DNA of 36,954 nt from an uncultured Candidatus Hydrogenedens sp. (GTDB lineage Bacteria; Myxococcota; UBA4151): NCBI GenBank assembly GCA_902574205.1, contig CACGMS010000012.1, positions 1 through 36,954 on the forward strand. Reading direction: 5' to 3'. Within the stretch, counting starts at the first letter, position 1; each line of letters begins with the position of its first letter. The position numbers were made by a program, and so were the translations under genes. This document shows, piece by piece, positions 17,241 to 25,796 of this stretch. The notes under the pieces were generated by a model. The model was not told where the DNA came from and did no database searches. It saw only the letters and a list, made by a program, of their open reading frames with translations.

Positions 17241-19172
17241 ATGCGCTTTCTTATTTTATCCGTTGTGATGTGTTCAGCGTGCAGCGCAACGCCGCCGGAG
17301 CCGCTGTGCGGTAACGGTACCGTTGAAGCCGGTGAAGCTTGTGATGATGGCAACTTAGTCGATACCGATTCATGTACTTCCTTATGCGTGGCTGCTCGTT
17401 GCGGTGATGGTATCGTTCAAGATGGCGAGTTGTGTGAAGGTTCTGAAGAGGAGGGGTGTTACAATTGTCAGCCACGCTGCGGTGATGGAATTGTTGCCGG
17501 TGATGAGGCGTGCGATGATGGGAATTACGAACCTCGAGATGCCTGCGATGATTGCGACCCCGTGCGCTGCGGTGAGGTGTATTTTGACTCCGCAGCGGGT
17601 TCTCCGTCGTTAGTGACTGATCAGGTTGGGGACTTTTCCTTACCGCTTAATGGCGGTCGTACTTGGCATTTTAGCCAAGCCTTTAATGGTTGTGATAGCT
17701 ACCATTTTATCCTTCGAGACGGAGCGGTACAGTACACAACAAGCCTGATCAACAGCGACATGCGTGGATTTTTAGCTGAGCTTCCCAGCAACAGTCACGT
17801 CTTCTTTGGTAGCTTTGCCGGCGGGTCACAGCAGGCTCTGGATTCGATCCGCAACACGCAAGGTGTTGTCGAGGCTGCTCTTGGTCGGTTGAGTCCCGCT
17901 CAACGGAGCGAGTGGGAGGGGCGAATCCATTACATTATGGAGCCGGTTCAATTCTTGAGCGGGCCGATTGGGGATGTGGCTCGTCGTGAGCCACGGTCCT
18001 TTCTCAATTTTACCTTTTCCATCGATCGAGCGCAGCGTTTGCGCGAGCATGGTTTACTGCGTGACCCGACCATGCAGGATTCAAACGTCGATATCCGCTG
18101 GATCGCTGAAGAAGCCAAAGGGTATAATTTTGAATTTGATCGCCAGCAACGCTTGAGTGCCGAAGAGGGCATCACCGAGGTTGTACTCACGGAAGGGCTT
18201 GTGCATGGGGGCGGTGGCACGACCTTTGAGGTCGAGTTGCCGAGCACCGAGGCGCTCGACGCGTTTGATACCATGGCGATCGATATGCTCATGGATTGCC
18301 CGGATCACACTCATGAAAACTGCAACCCTTGGGATTATTCTGCGCCCTTGTTTTTATGCGGAACGACGCCTCGAGAGGGCTGCGGTGATGGGGTGCTTGA
18401 TGAGGAAGCAGGAGAGGCTTGTGATGATGGCAACACGATCGCTGGTGACGGGTGCACGGAGTATTGCGAACTCGAAGAGTCTGGTCGGATCGGTTATTGT
18501 CCAGATAAGGTCGAGTTTGCCTATTGGATCACGACCTATAAACGGCCCGGTCAATGGGTCCATGACATTACCCCGATGCTCGCTCACTTCAAGCAAGGCG
18601 GTAAGCGACGTATGCGCTTCCAGGTGGGTACCAATGGCAAACAGTATCTACTGACGATCAAGCTGCGTTTGAGCGCTACGACACCACAATTTGGAAGACC
18701 TGATGCGGTGGTTCCGATGTGGACGGGTGGGGGCTATGGTGAAGGGTACAACGATGCCCAAGAGCTCAAAGAGGTGACGGTTCCGGCCGATGTAAAACGA
18801 GTCGAGTTTGTTGCGCACATTACCGGACACGGCATGTCAGGTGCTATGAATTGCTCGGAATTTTGTGCGCACAACCATCGCATTCAAGTCGGTCAGGGAC
18901 CGGTTCACGAAAAGGATCATAGCGTCGCCGACGCGCGGCGAGGATGTCAGATGGCGGTCAATGAAGGGGTCGTTCCTAATCAATTTGGTACATGGCCATT
19001 TGGTCGTGCGGGTTGGTGTCCGGGGCAAGAGGTGCGGCCGTGGCGGATCGATCTCACCGATGAATTGATACCGGGAAGTACACAAACCTTACGCTATTGG
19101 TCCGATGTGCGCGGGCAGCCTGGGACAGGTGGTCGTATTCGTATGGTCAGCTGGTTGGTATACTGGCGATAG
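17241..19172 (+). CDS. Peptide-N-glycosidase F-like secreted protein with DUF4215 Cys-rich repeats
   Basis: Start trimmed to ATG 17241 (MRFLILSVVMCSACSATPPEPLCGNGTVE). DUF4215-like repeats at the N-terminus. PNGase F-like hallmarks VHDITPMLAHFKQGGKRRMRF, EFVAHITGHGMSGAMNCSEFCAHNHRIQVG, FGTWPFGRAGWCPGQEVRPWRIDLT. Confidence 0.85.
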   Translation: MRFLILSVVMCSACSATPPEPLCGNGTVEAGEACDDGNLVDTDSCTSLCVAARCGDGIVQDGELCEGSEEEGCYNCQPRCGDGIVAGDEACDDGNYEPRDACDDCDPVRCGEVYFDSAAGSPSLVTDQVGDFSLPLNGGRTWHFSQAFNGCDSYHFILRDGAVQYTTSLINSDMRGFLAELPSNSHVFFGSFAGGSQQALDSIRNTQGVVEAALGRLSPAQRSEWEGRIHYIMEPVQFLSGPIGDVARREPRSFLNFTFSIDRAQRLREHGLLRDPTMQDSNVDIRWIAEEAKGYNFEFDRQQRLSAEEGITEVVLTEGLVHGGGGTTFEVELPSTEALDAFDTMAIDMLMDCPDHTHENCNPWDYSAPLFLCGTTPREGCGDGVLDEEAGEACDDGNTIAGDGCTEYCELEESGRIGYCPDKVEFAYWITTYKRPGQWVHDITPMLAHFKQGGKRRMRFQVGTNGKQYLLTIKLRLSATTPQFGRPDAVVPMWTGGGYGEGYNDAQELKEVTVPADVKRVEFVAHITGHGMSGAMNCSEFCAHNHRIQVGQGPVHEKDHSVADARRGCQMAVNEGVVPNQFGTWPFGRAGWCPGQEVRPWRIDLTDELIPGSTQTLRYWSDVRGQPGTGGRIRMVSWLVYWR

Positions 19173-19234
19173 ATCGCTAGTGACGATGCAATCCAAAGCT
19201 TGAGTCTGCACTCAAAAACCGAGATGTAGCCGCC

Positions 19235-21358
19235 ATGAGCTTTCTCGATGGCCTCAACGACGAACAGCGATTAGCCGCCGAGCACCGAGACGGTCATCTT
19301 TTGATCCTTGCTGGTGCAGGTACGGGTAAAACTCGAACGTTGGTGCATCGCCTTGGCAGTCTCTTGGAGCAAGGACAGCCTGCCCATCGGCTCATGGCAA
19401 TTACTTTTACCAACAAAGCGGCTGCCGAGCTCAAAGAGCGTCTCAAAGATTTGGTGGGCAGCAAAGCGGATCGGGTCGTATGCGGTACATTTCATGGCGT
19501 CGCGGCGCGTTACTTGCGGCAGTTGAGTTCACGAATAGGTTGGCCCGCAGACTTCTTAATCTATGATGACGCCGATCAGCGCAGCCTGGTTTCGGGGTTG
19601 TTGTCGAGCGCTGACCAAGTCACACCTGGTGCGTTGATCAAAGCGATGGAGCGATTGCGCCTCAATCCGCAGGTTGCGATCCCCACATGGGATCGCGCAG
19701 GTCAGCTCGCCAAAGCGCGTTTGACCGAGTACCGCGCGGCGTTAGCTAAAGCGGGTGCAGTCGACTTCCAAGGCTTGGTTGAGGGGTTTGTCGCGCTCGT
19801 TGAAGCCGGTCACCTCCCTCCTTTTGATGAGGTGATGGTCGATGAGTTTCAAGATACGGATCGGTTGCAGCATCGGCTCCTTGAGGGGTTTGCTCAACAC
19901 GGTTCACGGGTTGTTGCGGTGGGCGATGATGACCAAAGTATTTACGGCTGGCGCGGAGCGGATGTTAGCGGGATGCTCAGTTTTGAGAAGACTTATCCAG
20001 GTGCAAGCCGAGTCACCCTGGCGCGCAATTACCGATCGGTTCAAACGGTGCTTGATGCGGCCAATCGATTGATTGGAAAGAATCGTGACCGCTTGGGTAA
20101 AGTACTGGTTGGTAATCGCGGTCAAGGCGATGATTTGGAAGTGACTGCTGTTGCCGATGATCGCGCAGAACAACGCCAAGTGGTGCGGCAACTGTCCTCG
20201 TGGATCGATGCCGGTTTACCAGCGAGCGAACTCGCTGTTTTGGCGCGCACGAATGCCCAATTAAGAAGCATTGAAATCGGGTTAGCCGGGGCACGAGTGC
20301 CTTACCGTTTGGTTGGCGGTCGAGCTCTTTTTGAAACCCGAGAAGTACGCGATGTGATGGCCTTTTTGAGGCTTTGGGTTCAGCCTGACTCAGACCTAGA
20401 TTTGCTTCGGATTATCAACCGACCAACGCGTGGGTTGGGTAAAGTGGCCGTGGATAAAATAAAGACATCTGCAGCAGGAAGACCTCTTTTACCCTTTTTA
20501 AGGCAGCATTATGATGAGTTCAGCGCACGCACGCGACGGGGCATCTCGCGTTTGCTTGAAGTGCTTGATCCAGTGCCTTCAAGTGTTCGCGAAGGGCTTG
20601 AGCGGGTGATTTACGATGGCGGCTATTTGGAGTGGGTTTGCCAGCGTGAACCCGAGCGTGCGGATGATCGCGAGGCGAATTTACTGAGTTTGCTTGATAG
20701 CGCTTCAACCCTTGCTGGTCCTGAGGGTGACTTGATTGAATTTTTAGAAGCATGGAGCCTGGCGGGAGGTGCTGACTTAGGTCGAGGTGAGGGCGTGCGT
20801 TTGATGACCATTCATGCGTCGAAAGGACTTGAATTCAGCGCCTTGTGTTTACCGGGTTGGGAGGAAGGTTTGTTTCCCATGCCCGATCCTGAAGGGGGAC
20901 GCTTTGATCAACTCGAAGAGGAACGACGCCTGGCATATGTCGCCCTGACTCGAGCGCGCGACCGAGCCATGATTACTTGGGCGCGCTCCCGTATGCACCA
21001 TGGCCGAACGCTCCCCGGTCGACCCAGTCGGTTTATCACAGACATCGCGGGAGAAGGCGTTCGTGGTTATGCGCACCACCCGCTTGATGGTCGACAGGTT
21101 CAAGCCTTGCCTCAAGCGCAAAGAAAATCGGCTCAGCCGGTTGCTTACGATGAACTCGCTCAGGTTGATTATGGTGACCAAGAAGGTGGCGTATTTGTTC
21201 CAGGCGACCCGGTTGAGCATGAGCGTTTTGGTCGCGGTGTGATTCAGTCGTTGCGTGGCTCGGGGTTGCAGACCAAAGTGGAAGTCCGATTTGCCGATGG
21301 TAGCGTTCGAACGATTATCGCTTCGTTTTTGGTTCCTGCTGATTCCATGGAGTTTTAA
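19235..21358 (+). CDS. uvrD: UvrD/PcrA-type superfamily 1 DNA helicase
   Basis: LNDEQRLAAEHRDGHLLILAGAGTGKTRTLVHR (Q motif/Walker A), MVDEFQDTDRLQ, GDDDQSIYGWRGAD, LARNYRS, RLMTIHASKGLEFSALCLPGWEEGLFP, AYVALTRAR, and a UvrD-like C-terminal EHERFGRGVIQSLRGSG segment. Confidence 0.93.
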   Translation: MSFLDGLNDEQRLAAEHRDGHLLILAGAGTGKTRTLVHRLGSLLEQGQPAHRLMAITFTNKAAAELKERLKDLVGSKADRVVCGTFHGVAARYLRQLSSRIGWPADFLIYDDADQRSLVSGLLSSADQVTPGALIKAMERLRLNPQVAIPTWDRAGQLAKARLTEYRAALAKAGAVDFQGLVEGFVALVEAGHLPPFDEVMVDEFQDTDRLQHRLLEGFAQHGSRVVAVGDDDQSIYGWRGADVSGMLSFEKTYPGASRVTLARNYRSVQTVLDAANRLIGKNRDRLGKVLVGNRGQGDDLEVTAVADDRAEQRQVVRQLSSWIDAGLPASELAVLARTNAQLRSIEIGLAGARVPYRLVGGRALFETREVRDVMAFLRLWVQPDSDLDLLRIINRPTRGLGKVAVDKIKTSAAGRPLLPFLRQHYDEFSARTRRGISRLLEVLDPVPSSVREGLERVIYDGGYLEWVCQREPERADDREANLLSLLDSASTLAGPEGDLIEFLEAWSLAGGADLGRGEGVRLMTIHASKGLEFSALCLPGWEEGLFPMPDPEGGRFDQLEEERRLAYVALTRARDRAMITWARSRMHHGRTLPGRPSRFITDIAGEGVRGYAHHPLDGRQVQALPQAQRKSAQPVAYDELAQVDYGDQEGGVFVPGDPVEHERFGRGVIQSLRGSGLQTKVEVRFADGSVRTIIASFLVPADSMEF

Positions 21359-21669
21359 TGAGTATTCAAACGACGATTGAAGAGAAATTAATAGAGTCCT
21401 TATCGCCGACGCGATTACGCATTGATAACGATTCTGGTCGTCATGCCGGACCAGCGACCGAAAGTCATTTTCGATTGGTTATTGTGGCTGATTCTTTTGA
21501 CGGGCTCAGTTTAGTAGCTCGTCAGCGGTTGGTGTATGCTTCGCTTGCCGAGGAAATGGCTGGTCCCGTTCATGCCCTACAGATGAAGTGCTTAACGCCC
21601 GTTGAATACGATGCCGCAAAGGGTGAGGTGACCCTCAAAGCACCGCCATGCGGCGGCGGTCATCGCTAG
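21358..21669 (+). CDS. bolA: BolA family protein
   Basis: 103 aa: IEEKLIESLSPTRLRIDNDSGRHAGPATESHFRLVIVADSFDGLSLVARQRLVYASLAEEMAGPVHALQMKCLTPVEY, C-terminal PPCGGG. Start codon overlaps the upstream stop (TAATG). Confidence 0.9.
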   Translation: MSIQTTIEEKLIESLSPTRLRIDNDSGRHAGPATESHFRLVIVADSFDGLSLVARQRLVYASLAEEMAGPVHALQMKCLTPVEYDAAKGEVTLKAPPCGGGHR

Positions 21670-22613
21670 CTTTTGAGCTGCTTGAGGACTTCGCCCACAG
21701 ATCGGGTGTTTTGCATGATGTAATAATGCAGCGATGGAACCCCCTCCTTGAGCAGTTCCTTGCTTTGTTTGACGGTCCATTCAATACCGACTTCAACAAT
21801 CTTTTTGGGGTCGACCGAGCGCGCTTTAGCCACCAGTTCTTCTGGCAATTCACACCAAAAGGTTTTGGGGAGCATCGAGAGCTGACGTTCGCTCGAAAGG
21901 ATTTTTAATCCCGGAATGATTGGAACAGTAATCCCTTCCTCTCGACAGGCGTCGACGAAGCGAAAATAATGCTCATTATTGAAGAACATTTGGGTCACGA
22001 TGTACTCGGCGCCAGCATCCACTTTCGCTTTAAGGTTTTTTAAATCCTCGGTCATGTTGGGCGCTTCAAAATGTTTTTCAGGATAACCGGAAACCCCAAT
22101 ACAAAAGGTCGTTGGATCTGAGCTTTGGTTTCTATCTAAATAACGACCGTGGTTCATTTCGCTCAGTTGTTCGACAAGATCGCGTGCAAAAGGATTGTTT
22201 GAGCGACCGTCAGCGATGGGCTTGTCGTAACCGTTGTCATCACCACGAATCGCCAAGACATTATCGATACCGAGATAATGAAGCTCGATGAGAAAGTCTT
22301 CGGTCTCTTCTTTGGTAAACCCGCGGCAGATCACATGCGGCACTGCGTCGATTCCAAACTTATGCTGAACCAATGCACAGACACCAAGTGTTCCAGGTCG
22401 TTTGCGCTTGACCACTCGGCGCAACCCTTGAGGCGTATCTTCATAAGAGATCACCGCCGGGTGGCTGGTGATATCGATGAACGGTGGCTTGTGAATGGCG
22501 AGTTCGGACACCAGTTTCATGAGCGACTGGAGGCTGCCCCCGCGGCGCGGTGGAATGATCTCAAAACTAATCGGTGGCTCTTTGGATTGAGCGAGATGTT
22601 CGATGACTTTCAT
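21666..22613 (-). CDS. metF: Methylenetetrahydrofolate reductase
   Basis: ISFEIIPPRRGGSLQSLMKLVSEL, PPFIDITSHPA, HVICRGFTKEETEDFLIELHYLGIDNVLAIRGDD, GADYIVTQMFF-type motif (AGAEYIVTQMFFNNEHYFRFVD), PIIPGLKIL. Confidence 0.93.
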   Translation of the reverse strand: MKVIEHLAQSKEPPISFEIIPPRRGGSLQSLMKLVSELAIHKPPFIDITSHPAVISYEDTPQGLRRVVKRKRPGTLGVCALVQHKFGIDAVPHVICRGFTKEETEDFLIELHYLGIDNVLAIRGDDNGYDKPIADGRSNNPFARDLVEQLSEMNHGRYLDRNQSSDPTTFCIGVSGYPEKHFEAPNMTEDLKNLKAKVDAGAEYIVTQMFFNNEHYFRFVDACREEGITVPIIPGLKILSSERQLSMLPKTFWCELPEELVAKARSVDPKKIVEVGIEWTVKQSKELLKEGVPSLHYYIMQNTRSVGEVLKQLKS

Positions 22614-22661
22614 AAGGATCTCATAAAGGTGCCTTGTTCATCTAACAACAAGGCTTTTGGC

Positions 22662-23291
22662 TTAGTGTGTGTTTTGATCGGCCTCGGCTTGCGCGAGCGC
22701 TTGAGCCCGGTTGAAAACCTCGAGCGCTTCTTCTGGTTTGTTCTGTTTTTTCAACATCCGAGCTAACGCACGAAGCGGGCGGTGATTTTCTGGCGCCACT
22801 CGAGCGGCGTTGCGAAAAGCGACGCAGGCGCTTCGTATGTCCTCTTTTTTCTCGTGGATAAGGCCCATGCGATGCCATGGACGCCAATCGTCATCAGTAC
22901 GCTCTTGCGCGTGTTGATAGGCACGTAACGCCCGGTCGGTTTTCCCTGATTTGGCGCGGACATCGCCAAGGGCAAGCCACGAGTCACTGTTGTCTTCAAA
23001 GGCGAGCACAAAGCGTTCCGCCGCGCGCTCAGCGCTCTCAAGGTCGTTAAGTTCTAGATTGAGCGAGACCGCTTTTCGGTGCAAGAATAGCGCTTCTGGA
23101 AGCTGACCTAAGGCGGTTTCACACAGGTCTCGCGCAAGCTCGATTCGGCCTTGTTGTTCTAAGACCGTAGCGAGACCTTCGTACGCGTCTGCGTTTAATG
23201 GCGCCTTTGCAATTGCCTCGGCGAGGAGCGAGCGCGCACGCTTAAGATCGCCACTGCGTAAAGCCTCCATACCCATCTGCAGTTCATTCAT
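22662..23291 (-). CDS. Tetratricopeptide repeat protein
   Basis: 209 aa with TPR-like helices (DAYEGLATVLEQQGRIELARDLCETAL; SWLALGDVRAKSGKTDRALRAYQHA; WHRMGLIHEKKEDIRSACVAFRNAARVAP). Confidence 0.88.
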   Translation of the reverse strand: MNELQMGMEALRSGDLKRARSLLAEAIAKAPLNADAYEGLATVLEQQGRIELARDLCETALGQLPEALFLHRKAVSLNLELNDLESAERAAERFVLAFEDNSDSWLALGDVRAKSGKTDRALRAYQHAQERTDDDWRPWHRMGLIHEKKEDIRSACVAFRNAARVAPENHRPLRALARMLKKQNKPEEALEVFNRAQALAQAEADQNTH

Positions 23292-23295
23292 CGAC

Positions 23296-24753
23296 TCAGC
23301 CTAGGTTGATCCAAACCGATTTAGATTCGGTGTAACCTGCAAGAGCAGCCTCACCCAAGTCTCGGCCATAACCACTTGCTTTGAAGCCACCAAAGGGGAG
23401 TGATGGGTCATAGAGGTTGTAGGCGTTCACCCAGACGGTGCCCGCGTCTACACGCCGTACGACACGTAAGGCTCGAGCGACGTCTTGTGTCCAAACCGCT
23501 GCGGCTAAACCGTAGCTGCAATCATTGGCTATCGCGACCGCCTCGGCTTCGTCTTCGAACGGGATAATGCACAAGACCGGACCAAAGATCTCTTCTTGAG
23601 CAATTCGCATGGCATTATCGACATCATTGAATACCGTCGGCTGGATAAAATAGCCTTTTCCGGTGCCGTTATCGTGTGCGCTCCCGCCCGTTAAGCAGTT
23701 TGCGCCTTCGTCTTTTCCGGCTTGGATCAGGTTGAGTACGGAATCAAATTGCGCCTTGGATGCAACCGGACCCATACGCGCCGAGCGCGGATCGCCGGGA
23801 ACCGGTGCTGAGGGTACAAATTTAGCGGCTTGTTCGGCTACGGCTGCGCAGACCTCATTGTAGATTGAGCGCTGAACCAGCAAACGGCTTCCCGCAGCGC
23901 AGACTTCGCCTTTGTTATAGAAAATCCCAGTCATGGCACCGCGTACAGCGGCCTTAAGATCAGCATCTTCAAAGATGATGTTGGGTGATTTCCCACCGAG
24001 TTCAAGGGTCACGCGCTTGAGCGTGTCAGCGGCTTTCTTTTGGATACCAATACCCACCGAGGTTGATCCCGTGAAACTAATTTTATTGACCGATGGATGT
24101 GTGACGATTCGGTCGCCCACGACCGAGCCAGCGCCCGGGACAATATTGAGTACACCCGCAGGAATGCCTGCCTCTAAAGCGAGTTCGCCAAATCGAAGCG
24201 CGGATAAGCTCGACACTTTAGCTGGTTTGTGGACCAGTGAGTTGCCCATGGCTAATGCTGGCGCAAACTTCCAAGTGGCAAGGAGCAAAGGGAAATTCCA
24301 GGGCGTAATCGCACCGACCACTCCGATGGGTTGGCGCAGGGTCATCCTTAAAACGCCTGCCTCGCTCGGTAGCGTGTCGCCCGTGAGTTTGTCGGTAAAG
24401 CCAGCATAGTAATCAAGGATGTTTGCAACCGTTGGGATCTCAATTTTAGCCGCATCAAAATCGGTTTTACCGACATCGAGCGTTTCAAGGCGTGCTAATT
24501 CGGCATTATGCGTTCGCACCAGTCCAGCAAGTTTGCGCAAAACGCGCCCGCGCTTTGCTGGGGGTAGGTCACTCCAGCGTCCATCATCAAAAGCCTCACG
24601 CGCAGAGTCGATCGCTTGATCAACCTCAGACTCGCCGGCTTCAGGGACTTTACAGATGACGGATTCATCTGCCGGGTTGATGGTTTCAAAGGTCGCACCG
24701 CTGGCGGGTTTGACCTTTTCTCCACCAATAATCAGATGTTCAGGAAAGCTCAT
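23296..24753 (-). CDS. NAD(P)-dependent aldehyde dehydrogenase
   Basis: ITPWNFPLLLATWKFAPALAMGNSLVHKPA, NKISFTGSTSVG, TLELGGKSPNIIFEDADL, NKGEVCAAGSRLLV, EEIFGPVLCIIPF. Start MSFPEHLIIGG (24753) preceded by AAGGAGATC. Confidence 0.95.
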   Translation of the reverse strand: MSFPEHLIIGGEKVKPASGATFETINPADESVICKVPEAGESEVDQAIDSAREAFDDGRWSDLPPAKRGRVLRKLAGLVRTHNAELARLETLDVGKTDFDAAKIEIPTVANILDYYAGFTDKLTGDTLPSEAGVLRMTLRQPIGVVGAITPWNFPLLLATWKFAPALAMGNSLVHKPAKVSSLSALRFGELALEAGIPAGVLNIVPGAGSVVGDRIVTHPSVNKISFTGSTSVGIGIQKKAADTLKRVTLELGGKSPNIIFEDADLKAAVRGAMTGIFYNKGEVCAAGSRLLVQRSIYNEVCAAVAEQAAKFVPSAPVPGDPRSARMGPVASKAQFDSVLNLIQAGKDEGANCLTGGSAHDNGTGKGYFIQPTVFNDVDNAMRIAQEEIFGPVLCIIPFEDEAEAVAIANDCSYGLAAAVWTQDVARALRVVRRVDAGTVWVNAYNLYDPSLPFGGFKASGYGRDLGEAALAGYTESKSVWINLG

Positions 24754-24816
24754 CACTTGATCTCCTTGGCTTGGACGCGGTGCTGACATGAGTGCAGTCG
24801 ACGCGCAACGTCGGTG

Positions 24817-25674
24817 TTAGTCATAAGAGTAAAAACCTTGTCCGGATTTTCGGCCGAGTTGTCCTGAAGCGACCATTGAGCGCAACAGTTCAGGCGCTTT
24901 AAATACGGGCGATTGAGTCGCTTCATAAATGGTGTCGGCGATCCCGAGTCGAACGTCCAAACCGACTAGGTCAGTGAGTCGTAACGGTCCCATCGGAAAG
25001 CGGTAACCGAGCTCCATACAGGTATCGATATCGGTCGGTTCAGCTACATTTTGTTCGACCATACGAATGGCTTCGAGTGCGATAGCAATACCGAGTCTAG
25101 ACGTTGCAAAGCCGGGAGAGTCTTTGATAACCGCGGTTGTTTTCCCAAGGCGACTGGCAAATTCTAATAACGCTTCTTTGGTGCTGGATGAGGTATAATC
25201 GGTGACGATGACCTCAAGCAGTTTCATAATCGGTACGGGATTAAAGAAGTGCGCCCCGATCACCTGCTCGGGGCGACCGCTAGCGATCGCCATTTCGGTG
25301 ACCGAGCACGAGCTGGTATTGGATGCAAGAAGGGTATGTTTGGGACACGATTGGCCCAGATCGCTAAATATTTTTCGTTTTAATTCGAGGTGTTCTGGGG
25401 CTGCCTCGATAACAAGGTCCGCCTGACCGACAGCGGCGCTAAAGTCGGCTTCGCCAGAAAGCAGTTGGAGCGCCTGATCTCTTTGTTCTTTTGTTGTTTT
25501 TCCCCGTTCAACCCCTTGATCAAGAAAGGCTTTTGCGCGGGCCAGACCGGCATCAATGGCCGGTTGATCAATGTCATGAAGGATGACTTTATAGCCTGCG
25601 GTTACCGCATTAACGGCGATTCCATGACCCATGGTTCCCGCACCTAAGACCGTGATTTGGTCGATACTCATCAT
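24817..25674 (-). CDS. 3-hydroxybutyryl-CoA / 3-hydroxyacyl-CoA dehydrogenase
   Basis: ITVLGAGTMGHGIAVNAVTAGYKVILHDID, DLVIEAAPEHLELKRKIFSDL, LASNTSSCSVTEMA, GAHFFNPVPIMKLLEVI, DSPGFATSRLGIAIALEAIRMVEQ, GLDVRLGIADTIYE. Confidence 0.95.
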   Translation of the reverse strand: MMSIDQITVLGAGTMGHGIAVNAVTAGYKVILHDIDQPAIDAGLARAKAFLDQGVERGKTTKEQRDQALQLLSGEADFSAAVGQADLVIEAAPEHLELKRKIFSDLGQSCPKHTLLASNTSSCSVTEMAIASGRPEQVIGAHFFNPVPIMKLLEVIVTDYTSSSTKEALLEFASRLGKTTAVIKDSPGFATSRLGIAIALEAIRMVEQNVAEPTDIDTCMELGYRFPMGPLRLTDLVGLDVRLGIADTIYEATQSPVFKAPELLRSMVASGQLGRKSGQGFYSYD

Positions 25675-25796
25675 ACCAGTTCCTTTCCTTGACCTTGGAT
25701 CCCTTGCCGCAAAGCGTGCTTAGGGCACAAAGTAAAGAGGGGAATCACGAGTGACGCCGAATTGGTGGAACAGGATGTGGTGATCGGGAGGTCGAT

